DNA of 64,000 nucleotides, from positions 17,794,001 through 17,858,000 of the forward strand of contig CAVNZM010000001.1 of the NCBI GenBank assembly GCA_963693365.1. The letters are read 5' to 3'. How positions within the stretch are numbered: the stretch's first letter is position 1; every line of letters begins with the position of its first letter. The translations under genes were made by a program, and so were the position numbers. This DNA is from Amoebidium appalachense (lineage: Eukaryota; Ichthyosporea). Of the stretch, positions 10,143-34,230 are shown in pieces. The notes beneath the pieces were generated by a model, which was not told the origin of the DNA, made no database searches, and saw only the letters and a list, made by a program, of their open reading frames with translations.

Positions 10143-10885
10143 AAGTGCTAAGAGGAGTTACATCAACATGCTTCACTAATTAAGTGGAATGTTTGTAACG
10201 TATCTCTGATGAGGCTTGAAAAGTTTTTACTATTTTAACTTATCCCGTCATGGGAAAGAACCAATGACTTTCGTCTGGTGACAAGTCTCATGGCAAGAAC
10301 ATAAGACTATTTGTCTTAACGACAGAATACTCAACAAGCGGCTACTCTACTGAGACTCTAGTACGAACTTGGTACCTACGGGAATCGACAGAACTTTCGC
10401 GGTGCTCCAACCTATAAGATTTCATTGGAAGTAACCCTGCTGTGGTAACTCTGAACGTCTCAAAGGCTCGACCAATTGAGCTAAGGAGATAAAAGGTATC
10501 GAAAGGAGTTACATCAACATGCTTCACCAATTAAATTAGATGCTTGTAACGTATCTATGATTAGGCTTGGTACCTACGTAAATCTACGGAACTTTCGCGG
10601 TGCTCCAACCTATAAGATTTCATTGGAAGTAACCCTGCTGTGATAACTCTGAACGTCTCAAAGGCTCAACCAATTGAGCTAAAGAGATAAAAGGTATCGA
10701 AAGGAGTTACATCAACATGCTTCACCAATTAAATTAGATGCTTGTAACGTATCTATGATTAGGCTTGGTACCTACGTAAATCTACGGAACTTTCGCGGTG
10801 CTTCACCCTTAAGCTACACTAGTCATATATAAGTGGATAGTAGGACTTGTAAATTCTTATTACTTTAATGCGAGTACTAAACGAG

Positions 10886-10907
10886 CTTGTCGTCGTATGA
10901 TGACAAG
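10886..10907 (+). repeat. Mitochondrial hairpin repeat, copy 4
   Basis: Identical to copy 1, in the same ATGCGAGTACTAAACGAG context. Confidence 0.85.
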
Positions 10908-11067
10908 AGCATAAGACTTTTATCTTAGTGAGAAAGCTCAAAAGAGGCTCTAGTACCCACTTGGTACCTACGGAAATCGACGGAACTTTCGCGGTGCTCC
11001 AACCTACAACCTATTGATCCGTAGTTAACTATCCTATCCAATTGAATTATATCAACTATTATCTGAC

Positions 11068-11138
11068 TGCACCATAGTGGAATCGAATCACTATTATTGA
11101 TATGAAAATCAAGGTCTTAACCGTTAGACGAATGGTGC
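11068..11138 (-). tRNA. trnE(uuc): tRNA-Glu(UUC), mitochondrial
   Basis: On the minus strand the acceptor stem GCACCAT pairs fully with ATGGTGC, followed by discriminator A. The D-arm reads CGTCTAACGGTTAAGAC. The anticodon loop contains TTTTCAT with anticodon TTC. The T-arm is AGTGATTCGATTCCACT with one weak pair. The anticodon stem is AT-rich and imperfect, as is common in mtDNA. It sits between the eighth and ninth copies of the 41-bp repeat. Confidence 0.82.
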
Positions 11139-11362
11139 TATAATTTTTAAGGAGAGTGAGACTTGGTACCTACGGAAATCGACGGAACTTTCGCGATGCT
11201 CCAATGCACGAGCCCGGAAGCATCAAATTAGCAATTAGAATGCTTTAGCAAACAGCAATCCATTCTGGTGAACCCAATCATAAATTTAACTCTCTTAATC
11301 CAATGACAGGTAGCATCGAGATGGTATGAGTTCATGGGATTCAAATAAAGATCGACTCTTAA

Positions 11363-11396
11363 GAACCGTATGAGCGACTTTTATCGCATACGGCTC
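11363..11396 (-). ncRNA. Group II intron domain V
   Basis: The 34-nt minus-strand sequence begins GAGCCGTATGCGAT, has an AAAA loop, and ends CATACGGTTC. This matches the catalytic domain V of group II introns: the lower stem pairs GAGCCGTATG with CATACGGTTC, and the AGC triad lies at positions 2-4. The usual GNRA tetraloop is AAAA here. I could not identify domains I-IV, a clear domain VI adenosine or the host exons, so the intron may be degenerate, discontinuous or trans-spliced. Confidence 0.8.
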
Positions 11397-11507
11397 GCGC
11401 AATTATCAAGAAATTTAATACATTAGATCCGGGTGTTACTAAAACCCCGATATCTCTCTGGTTATTACACCACTGTGAGAGCGCAGGTACACAGTACCAA
11501 GCTAGCT

Positions 11508-11655
11508 TAGGCTATTGCCTGGCGCTCAGGGATTTTATCCCAAGCTAGCTTAGGCCATTCGCCTTGCGCACAAGGTACACAGTACCAAGCTAGCTTAGGC
11601 AATTCGCCTTGCGCACAGGGGGTATCATCCCAAGCTAGCTTAGGCTATTGCCAGG
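11508..11655 (+). repeat. CCAAGCTAGCTTAGGC tandem repeat
   Basis: Four copies of a CAAGCTAGCTTAGGC core, each followed by an ATTGCC/ATTCGCC and GCGC stretch, spaced 30-60 bp apart. The core is itself partly palindromic (AAGCTAGCTT). Confidence 0.85.
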
Positions 11656-11762
11656 CGCCCGTAAGATCACCTAGTTTAAATCAGCAAGATTTTACTTCGT
11701 AGCATAACTACTATCTCCTCCATTACAGAAGAGCATTCTCACTAATAGAGTAATCTTATGCT

Positions 11763-11784
11763 CTTATCATCATACGACGACAAG
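11763..11784 (-). repeat. Mitochondrial hairpin repeat, copy 5 (inverted)
   Basis: Reverse complement of the 22-nt hairpin with a small change, near the right end of the mitochondrial block. Confidence 0.8.
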
Positions 11785-11939
11785 CTAGTCTAGGACTCGC
11801 AACTCGCATCTGTTCTTTTCAATTATGCTTTTATAGTCTTAGAGAACTACTAACATAGTACTAAATTCCTTACTATACATAGGTTTAAATCCAATTTAAG
11901 ATTTTTATAAAGTTCATAAATTACAAATCCTGATCGGCT

Positions 11940-12040
11940 AAAATTACAAAATTGACGATTTTTTGAAATTTGACGATTTTCCGGATTTTTGACAATTTTC
12001 CAAAATTGACGCTTTTCTGAAATTTGACATTTTCCGGACA
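11940..12040 (+). repeat. Short degenerate tandem repeat (AAATTTGACGATTTTC type)
   Basis: About five degenerate units of 16-20 bp built on AAATTGACGATTTT. They lie just inside the right inverted repeat, opposite the 214-bp array on the left. Confidence 0.75.
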
Positions 12041-12082
12041 TCTGTATTTAGGATTTTTATTTTCATCTTATATAGTGACAGA

Positions 12083-12146
12083 AGCCTAGAATAAGAGTAG
12101 AGGAGGAGGGGGCGAGATGAAATAACTAGACTGGGCCCCCCGAACT
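12083..12146 (-). repeat. Right inverted repeat bounding the mitochondrial block
   Basis: Reverse complement of 4209-4272, with 44 bp identical at the outer end (12103-12146). To the right the sequence changes to CA/CCC-rich nuclear-type DNA with no mitochondrial repeats. Confidence 0.85.
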
Positions 12147-12389
12147 TGTATACACGCCTGCACACCCCCACCCTTTAAGTACACACGTCTGCACAGCCCC
12201 ACCCTAGCATAATCCCCAATGTTAAGTACATCTGTACACAAGCACAGAATAGCCTGAGGCTACTCTCAATAGCGGCCCCTTTTCACCGTGTCAAGACCAG
12301 TTGATATCCCCGTCGAAGACCGGAAGACGCCCAGAGCTGCTGGCTCACTGGCTCGTGTCTCTTTCGTTGTCCCCGTGTCAAGGTCTTGG

Positions 12390-12470
12390 ACTCGGAAGAC
12401 GAGTACTCCTCAGAAGACGAGTACTCCTCAGGTTCTGACTGCTGTCCCTGTAGCAAGGTCTTGGACAAGG
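12390..12470 (+). repeat. 17-bp tandem repeat and related GTCTTGGAC copies
   Basis: AGACGAGTACTCCTCAG occurs twice in tandem. An AAGGTCTTGGAC block recurs three times around it. No function can be inferred. Confidence 0.75.
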
Positions 12471-12499
12471 TCTTGAACCACATTTGAGCGAACTTACGA

Positions 12500-13765
12500 A
12501 AGATTATACAATTGTGTGTACATATGCACACAAAGATATCACTGCTTATGCTGGAAATTTTTGCACACAGAATACCAAGGCCGTAAACGATAACCCACAC
12601 AAGCGAAGTAGGCCATTTGAACAAGAGAATGTGAAAATTTAAAAATGTTCTCGTCTAATTTGCCTGTTGACCTTATAGGTCCGTTCACAGTAACGAAAAA
12701 TGGTAATACTTTCATTTGTGTGTTTATGGATATAGCAGCGAAGTATTTAATCACTGTGCTTATCCAATCTAAGCATGCCGTTAATGTTGCACATGCACTC
12801 ATGAATGTAATTTGCTATATAGACGGCCCCCCTCGTACACTCTTGAGTGATCAAGGATCAGAATTTTTCAATGAGCTAATTGTTGAGATTTGCCGTATAG
12901 CAAATATTGCACAAGTGAGCACCTCTGCATATCACCCACGAAGCAACGGTTCCAATGAACGGTCTCATAGATTTATTAATAATGCACTCTCAAAGTACGT
13001 TAATTATGAGCACACTAATTGGGACACTCTGTTGCCCGTGGTTACACATGCATACAACACAACCGCTCCACAAAATTTTGCAATGTACACACGTATTATC
13101 TTGTGTACAGGCAAGAAGCAACACAATTCCCTGACGTTGCCCTTCTTAGCAGTAACCACCCGGCACTCAAGGACCCAGAGTGGAAGGCATACCGGCGAGA
13201 GTTACTAGCCACGTCTGCCTCTGCTCCCGTGCTGTAGTCCAGCAACGTGCCGTACGGGAGCCCCCAGGCCCCTCGGTGGCTCGTGTTTTTTAAGGCCCAA
13301 GAAGGGTGCACGGATACGTGTTCGGAATCAAGCCAAAAATATCGGTGCCTGGGATGTACGGTGGATTACGGGTTACGAAATCGTCAAAAGGGTCGGCCCG
13401 GTCACGTACGAGATCCGGCGCTTAGCAGCTTATGAAGAAATCTAAGTGGTCCGTGGACGATATTCAGCAAGAATTGAGTGAGCAAAATAGAATTCGGCCT
13501 CAAGATCTCTCTCACCTCCCGGACTAAAAAACGGGCGATAGTCCCTAGTTCAACAAGGTTCTGCCGGACGAGTAGATTGGTGGAAAAGGTGCTTGACGTA
13601 AGAATTCGAAAACGGCGCAAGCAAATCCACCCCTTACAAGTGGTACCAGATCAAGTGGGCAGGCAAAGATGAATCATTCACCTCTTGGGAGGAGTGTGAA
13701 AAGGAGCTTAGCCATGCCCGGACAAGATCCGAGAGTTCCACCAACGCAGAGGTGACCTTGCATCG
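12500..13765 (+). pseudogene. Ty3/gypsy chromovirus remnant: integrase and chromodomain
   Basis: The main frame (12645-13208) is an rve integrase core: VDLIGPF with the first Asp, LLSDQGSEF with the second, and the Glu in NGSNERSHRFINNALSKYV, giving D-35-E spacing. Upstream, partial spacer sequence of the His/Cys region is visible on the frame ending near 12640. After a frameshift near 13090 the chain continues YYLVYRQEAT, FPDVALL. A split chromodomain follows (VEKVLDVRIRKR at about 13580, YKWYQIKWAGKDESFTSWEE at 13635-13700). No reverse transcriptase remains. The copy is 5'-truncated and inactive. Confidence 0.85.
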
Positions 13766-13769
13766 TTCC

Positions 13770-14440
13770 ACGGATACATTGACTCATTGTGTGGAGCATG
13801 GTGACGTATGTCGAGGACGACATACTTCTTTTTACGGTGGGGCGTGTGGTATATTATACCGGATATCTAGTATGGATGTACACAGGTTGAGATATACGCG
13901 CACGTGTACATGTATATATACCACTGTGTTTGATCTTAGGTAGGCCAGTATGCATGTCCCCCCCAGTCTTGTGCGCATGAGCATGGAGTTAAACATATGT
14001 GCACGTGCAGCTTGCAGGATTATTCATGGGAAAACAGATATAATAGTCACATGGGACCGACACGTAGTAGAGGAACCATGGAGCGTTAAGTTATAGTTTT
14101 ATCATGGGAAAATATGCAAGTAGCCGTGAGGTATGACTGTGGAATGCATCGGCTTTTCAAGTACTGTCACCCGATTGGCCTACAAAGTTTATTGAAACTG
14201 TGATAGCCATGGGACAGAACCTTAAATCCCATGTGATTGGCTCTCGTAGCCAAAAAGGACATACCGATGCGCATGTCTGAGCCGCTGTGCGAGCTCCGGG
14301 AGCATAAGGGCATGTCGTTAGCTTCAGAGCTCACTGAGTGTGCTCGGCTTACTAGGTGTAAGTAGGACTAGCACGTAACTTAGCAAAAGCGTGGTCTAGT
14401 CAACCCCGTTCATTTACAAATATATTGTTTGTCACGGACA
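13770..14440. other. No gene recognised; possible LTR remnant of the chromovirus
   Basis: A GAGGACGACAT stretch at about 13812, followed by GGTGGGGCGTG and then TGTGGTATATTATACC, resembles the purine tract and LTR start seen after the second chromovirus (51300-51345). No second copy of an LTR was found, so this remains a guess. Confidence 0.3.
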
Positions 14441-14450
14441 CACGATCATT

Positions 14451-16692
14451 CTATACAACAAACCCGTATTCAGACAAAGGGCGAATATATGTGCGAAATA
14501 TACTAAGACGATTGTATAGGTGGACAGTATGAGAAAGAGTAGCAAGATGTACATCCCTAAATAACCGAAGACACCTGCCTGCACTCTCCACCCGACGGTC
14601 GATCATCCGTTTGAAACATATGCCCCATTCGTCCACCGGAATCCCCAAATACTTGTATTCGATTGGGCGAGGGAGGGGACTGCCGAAAATACAAACGTCG
14701 TCCCACATGCCGGTATCGATTTTGATAAAAGGGCACACTTTTTGACATTAATCTGCATATCGTTGCGCTGGCACCAATGTTCAACCACACGAATGTATTG
14801 CCGTAGTTCGAGAGGATCGGATGACATAAGCACAATATCGTCGGCAAAAAAGAGGGGCGGGGGAGCCTGGGATGGCAACTCCCCGTCAATTTGTGCCGCA
14901 GAAAGAGTGTTTGCCAAATCATCAATATACAGGTTGAAAAGAAGAGGACTTAGCAGGGACCCTTGAAGTACCCCGCGCGTCGCAGGTAAACCCCGGGAAA
15001 AACCGCCCATTAACCACCGCTCGTCCGCGTGTAAACGTAAACATAGCTTCCAGTAGCCGGCCCATTTTGGAATGGGACACCGCGGGTGGCCAACTTGGCC
15101 CACAGGCGAGGGAGGTCGACCGTGTCGTACACGTTCCTTAAAATCGATAAATCCGAGGTGCTCGGTATCACTTTGTGAGTTGCATTATGTAGAGTGAGGA
15201 TTTGTCTGCGTAACATGAGTGTCGATGCCGAAACGCCGCCTGAAGAGGGCTCAGCTGGGAAGCAGTCTGCTTAAGGGTGGGGTTACGGGAAAAGGCCTGT
15301 AAAAGGCCACTTTCGAATAATCGGCGAAAAACGGACGTAAGGGTGATAGGGCGAAATTCGTGGATGGGACCCAAAAAAAATGTGCAACCGTTTTCTTGAT
15401 GGGAAACACTAAGGTGGCTAGCCACTCCGAGGGCACTTTACCGACATCAGAATACCAGCAGCTAAACAACTCGCTAAGAATACATGTAAGTGGTGGCGGC
15501 GGGCCACGCTTTTCGTCTTTCTCGGGTCGGGGTGGGATGAGTACCTTAAGTAGTGCCATAGGGATGCCGTCCGGCCCGCGCGCTTTGCGGGACGGAGAGT
15601 AACCGGAGATTAACTGCCATGTCTCGCATCTGGGGTAAAAAGTTCCCCCAGTTCAGCCCCAAACTCAGCCGGCCCCGCTGGCCACGCCGTGTGTGGGGGT
15701 GGTGAAGTGTCGGAGGGTGGAACAAAAACAGGAGGGGGCGCCTGCCCCAGGTCCGTGGCCGTACATGTCGGGTTACGTTTAAACAGGGTGCCGTAAAAGG
15801 AATCGGTTGCAGATTCCGGGTCGGATGACGGGTCGGCCGTTATTTGAATCGAATGATCGCCGCGATCAATCTTCCTGAATATTACCCAATAGCATGTGAT
15901 ACGGTAGAGGCTTACGTAAGGCAGCCTCCGCTCGAGGGCCGCGAGTATGTGTAGTTCGTGCTTGTGGGTAAACTTGGGCACCTAAACAGGCATATTCACC
16001 TATGTCCCACAAGGTTTCTCGTACTGTAGACCACTGGCGCTATCGATGAAGGTCTGGTCGGTGCGTAGCGGGGTTTGGCGTCCATCACGCACAAGCGATA
16101 ATAGACTTGGTTGCACCGCCTGGAAAAAGAAGCAAGTGTCTGCTTGGCCGCGCTGGCTTTTGAGTTCGCGTACGCCGTTAAGTCTGTAAGTGACGGTTGT
16201 GGTGACGGCGTAGAAAGGCTAAGTGTAGTGCGAAAGACTATAGGTAGGTGGTCTGACGGTGGTGGGTGTAGGTTGTGGTGTACGTGTAAGGTGCAAGGGC
16301 CAGAGGCTGCCCCCCAGTCCGTGCGGTGTTCTTGTACTACAGATGGAAGAGTAAGGCGTAAGGCTGTAACAAAAGTGTGAAAGGTTGGCGTGCGTGGGTG
16401 GTTGGGTTTAAGTAGGGACCAGTGGGTGGCAGCCGTGTATGGGGTGTGGTGTGGTAACTAGTGGGCTATTAAAGTCTCCTAACACTAGTGTGGGGATAGT
16501 ATGTGGGGCGACGGTGTTAAGTTCGTGTTTAAGTGCTAGCAGTGGAAGGCTAGGTGGAAAATAAACAAAAGTGCATATATGGCCACAAACTGAGATGGTG
16601 AGTGTGTGTATTGTACGTGCTATAACTGAACAGTGGTTAACAAAGTGGGAGGCGGCGATGAACACTATGCCGGAGTGAGGCTTGTGGCCCAC
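14451..16692 (-). mobile_element. Degenerate non-LTR retrotransposon (LINE)
   Basis: Read on the minus strand, the order is an apurinic-type endonuclease fragment (16692-16408, with LVLGDFNSPL) and then a reverse transcriptase spread over several frames (15981-14451). RT motifs seen are EFRPITLTSVFRRLFE, GVLQGSLLSPLLFNLYIDDL, the FFADDIVL catalytic box, and a later YKYLGIPV. At least four frameshifts separate them. The endonuclease-RT order and FADD box are typical of LINE elements. The clade cannot be set by eye. The 5' part of the endonuclease and any ORF1 are missing or unrecognised. Confidence 0.85.
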
Positions 16693-16699
16693 AGGCTGA

Positions 16700-30693
<13,994 letters not shown>

Positions 30694-33435
30694 ACGTGGT
30701 TTGTCGTGCAAAACGCGGAACGGAGGAGGGAAATCCCTGTGGATTGGGGGGGGGGCCGAATGTGTGTTTTTTCACTGCGAAAGTGTCGTGCGGGCGAGGT
30801 GAAATCGATGCGAATGGTTTCGTGTCTGTGTTTCAAGGGGTTTTCCTGTTTTTTCCATTATATTTCAATGGTTAAGGCTTTTGGTAGCGGTGCAGACTGA
30901 ATGGCTGTCACAAGTGTTCTCGTGCATATCTTTTGTTATGAATTATATCATAACCCGCGTCGTTTGTGTAGCATCTATCTTCCTTTTCATGTCTTTTTTT
31001 TTTTCCCCTTTTTTTTTCCTTGACGGAAAAATGACCGTTGGTCTCAAGCTTTAAGTGAGAATGTGTGTTTGGGTGTCGCTCTCTCTGCAGTCTTCTTTCT
31101 GTTCATCTCGCTGGTGTGTGTTCTATATTACAGCATTTAAAGAAGTTAGCACTTAGCTGCTGTAAATATTTAAAGGTCCGGCACGGGCAGCGACAAGTAA
31201 CACAACTTGTACGTTGTTCCGGCTGGTTGTTGGTTTGTATTCGTAAATGTTTTATGCATTTGTGTCACGGGAATTTTATACGTCTGTTATAAGATCTGGG
31301 AAAGGTGTGTGGCAGTCTTAGACTACTGTTGTTATAGACCAGGTATATGCTGGGTGGTGGGGGTGTGTCCGTGACACACAGCTGTTAGGCACTACAGTTT
31401 TGTCTGTGTTGCTGTTGCATACACTTGGTGCTACCATATGGCAGGAGAAAGTAGCGGCCATGGGGAAATGTACATCAGGACGAATATATTTATGTAAGTG
31501 CTTTTGCAAGTTCAACTTTGTAGCACCCAATATCCAAGTAAATGCACTGTGCATGCATCTGTATTCAAGTGAACTTGATGCAGTGTTCAAAAACGCTTCA
31601 TGATCATGCGGTGCTCAATAGGTTTTCTTTCGGGTTGTTAATATAAAGGCCTGCAACAGCCGGTTTTTCTTTCGGGTTGTTAATATAAAGGCCTGCAACA
31701 GCCGGTGCAACTACCCAAATTGTGTGGTACTAGCAGGTATGCACATATGTTGCACATGTTGTTTGCCTGTGCATTAAAACAACCAAAGAAGTAGGAATAT
31801 CCACTGGCTATATATATATATACACTTTTTTTAGCTAACACAAAACAACGCATTTCCGGACAGGTTTATGTTATGCATAAACAAACTTGCACTGGAAGTG
31901 TCTTGCAAGTGACAACTTGCGCACGAGATGGGGGGGGGGGGGGGGGGGGGGGGCACAGCCAGTAACACAGCCTCTCCGAACGTATTAATAAGCCTTCAGT
32001 ACAATATGTAGTCCAATGGCATAAACTAACACCTTGTTATAAATCTAACCTGCAAGCCATTGCACAAGCTTGAACACTACTTGCAGGAGATGGAGAGTAA
32101 AAATGAACATACCGTGGCAAGTGCTCTGCAAGTAGCAGCAAAAACACCTAACCATTCAAGCGGAGTGCACCGTGCAAGCACTTACGTATTCAAGCCTGTG
32201 CATTACCCACGCGGCAGGCAGTGTTCAAACTCCGGGACAAACTCGTGCAGGGTATGGCGGACGTGCAACTTGTCAGCATACATGAGAACTTTGCCTGGAA
32301 TCATGGGACAAAGGGTGGAATGGAAGGCAAGTGTAGAATGTGCACACCAAGAACATATGAGGGATATAAGGATAGGAAGAAGAAAGATGCATCAGGTTTA
32401 GTGTTGCTAAAGAAGCAAAAAGCCTTGGCTACAGATCTAGACTCTAGACCATCAGGAGCGCTAGGTGCACACTGCTGTCCTCTGTGGCAACGTCATTTCA
32501 CGCACACAGGACCTTGAACCTTTTACGTGCAACATAACCGTTAACAGTCCAACAAGTCGCTTCCCGAGAAAAAACAAGGGTTCAACTTCACTCCACACCC
32601 TCTTTACCAAAACCAGCTGGCTCTTGTTGATGGCCCAAGATGGTGTGGACATGTACAAGCTTCAGACCAAAGTGTGTCTATGTACGTACAGGCGCATAGC
32701 TATTGTATGTGGCCTAGGTGCTTGATGATGAGAACACGGCACAGTAGCCAGGTGTGAAACATAGGAGGCCTTGGTTGTTGGCACATGAAGACCCACATCG
32801 ATATCTCTTGAAGGCTTAGCAAAGCAAAAAAAGCAGAAGGTGACTCTCCGAGTTGGACGGTGAATTCCCCCTGCCTGAGCCGCACTCACGTGACACGGTT
32901 AAAAGGCGTACAGCCGATTTCATGATGGCGCATGAGAATTATCTCCCTATACTAATTTTTTCTTATTTTCAAAAAGCTCGAATAAACTACTATGCGCATT
33001 TGCGGCTCAATAAACATTAAAGGCACAACAAATTTAACTTCTAGTTTCCAAATATACTTATTTTTATGCCTTTATTTTATCTAATTTGCACTTTTATATT
33101 ATATAGCGTCTGAATTGTTCTCACAACGAAAACGATTCTTGTGGGGTCTTTCACATTTCTCGATGAAGGGGTACTCACTCAGCATTTTTTGTGTGCAACT
33201 TGATGTTTCAGGATAATATGATTGGCTGTCACATAAACGCCTCATGCTTGTGGGTAAACCGGAGTAAAAGATCTTATCATCGCCTTCGTTTTACTTCGAG
33301 TGTGCGTTCATGTATTCTATATTTAAACGTCAGCATTTACATTATCGTTTTTCTTTGAGAAATATTCTAGATTTTTCACCACATACCACAAATGCGGCGT
33401 GCAAAATAAATGTTGATCAGTCTGCAGCTCTGACT
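30694..33435. other. Intergenic; no gene recognised
   Basis: Contains the ABCE1 3' UTR and unassigned sequence. A 44-bp perfect tandem duplication (around TTTTCTTTCGGGTTGTTAAT) lies at about 31619-31704, and a poly-G run at 31931-31953. Short frames at 31065-31603 and 32060-32725 show no family pattern. Confidence 0.5.
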
Positions 33436-33486
33436 ATGTAAACAAAGAATGTTTACATCGCTCTGTCATTCTAGAAGTATAAATAC
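33436..33486 (+). promoter_or_regulatory. TATA box and inverted forkhead-type palindrome
   Basis: TATAAATA lies at 33479-33486, 91 bp before the ATG. Just upstream is ATGTAAACA-AAGAA-TGTTTACAT (33436-33458), a perfect 9-bp inverted repeat. Each arm holds GTAAACA, the core bound by forkhead factors. The pairing with the gene is positional inference. Confidence 0.6.
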
Positions 33487-33576
33487 GACCACAACACGCC
33501 GCCTCAACACACCAAACACGGCGCATAGACTTCCATTCCATCGGTCTTTTTTTTTTTTGCCCGCCGCATTCACAAA

Positions 33577-34230
33577 ATGAAGTCTGTCGCTATTCTCGCC
33601 ACGGCTGCCGGCCTTGCCGCCGCTACCGCCAACGGCCCACAGCTCGAGGTTTGCGCAGCCATTGACCCGGCCTGCGCCTCCCCCCTTCTGTGCGCGCCCG
33701 TTATTGCTAACGGCGACTGCACCAACCTGCCTATCCCCGAGACACTTGCCCCCGTGGTTGCCGGGTTTGGTATCAGTGCCCTGTACACCAAGGCCACAGT
33801 TGGCGGCGCTGACATCGTTGACGCGCAGTTGTTCAAGGACGCCACTTGCTCCACTCCCCTCGCCCAGCAGTTCAAGCTCACCCCCAACGCCTGCACGCAG
33901 ATTCCCGACCAGATTATCTACGTTGTTGCCAAGGACGACCTCGCTGGTGCCACCCCCGTTGCCCCCTCTGAGGCAGCTGCAGGCAATGCCGCTGTGGCAG
34001 CCACCACCACTGCCGCTGCCGGCACTGAGCATGCCACTATGCACGCCACTACCACTGCCGCTGCCACCACCACGGCCCATGAGACCATGGCTGCCGTCGA
34101 GACTGCCCCTGCCACCCAGGCTGCCACAAGGAGGAATGCCCGCCTGGTTGACCAGGAGGCTGCTGCTTCCAACGTTGTGCCAACGGCTTTTGCTCTGTGC
34201 GCTGCTGTGGTTGCGGCCCTGCTGAACTAG
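33577..34230 (+). CDS. Secreted Cys-containing, Ala/Thr-rich protein, probably GPI-anchored
   Basis: An intronless 217-residue protein. Residues 1-20 form a signal peptide (MKSVAILATAAGLAAATANG). Residues 21-115 are a small domain with six cysteines (CAAIDPAC, PLLC, GDC, DATC, NAC), probably three disulphides. Residues 125-185 are Ala/Thr-rich and mucin-like, a likely O-glycosylation stalk. The end has small residues (EAAASN) followed by a hydrophobic tail (VVPTAFALCAAVVAALLN), the layout of a GPI signal. It has a TATA box upstream and strongly GC3-biased codons unlike the flanks, which supports a real, well-expressed gene. No known family is recognised. A cell-wall or surface protein is the likely role. 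Confidence 0.82.
   Translation: MKSVAILATAAGLAAATANGPQLEVCAAIDPACASPLLCAPVIANGDCTNLPIPETLAPVVAGFGISALYTKATVGGADIVDAQLFKDATCSTPLAQQFKLTPNACTQIPDQIIYVVAKDDLAGATPVAPSEAAAGNAAVAATTTAAAGTEHATMHATTTAAATTTAHETMAAVETAPATQAATRRNARLVDQEAAASNVVPTAFALCAAVVAALLN

Larger units (their letters stand above)
10368..11202 (+). repeat. About 198-bp periodic array carrying 41-bp repeat copies 5-9
   Basis: Copies start at 10368, 10566, 10764, 10960 and 11162. Between the first three lies a near-identical tRNA-like fragment with a TAGCTCAATTGGT D-arm on the minus strand, so those units are true tandem copies of about 198 bp. The later spacers differ: one holds a hairpin repeat and one holds tRNA-Glu. Confidence 0.85.

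Noticed and set aside
10368-11202. CRISPR-like array from regularly spaced 41-bp repeats
   Set aside because: Spacing of about 198 bp, tRNA-like sequence in the spacers and the mitochondrial setting do not fit a CRISPR array.
12283-12624. Ser/Glu-rich minus-strand frame
   Set aside because: It results from the 17-bp tandem repeat and runs antisense into the chromovirus spacer region.
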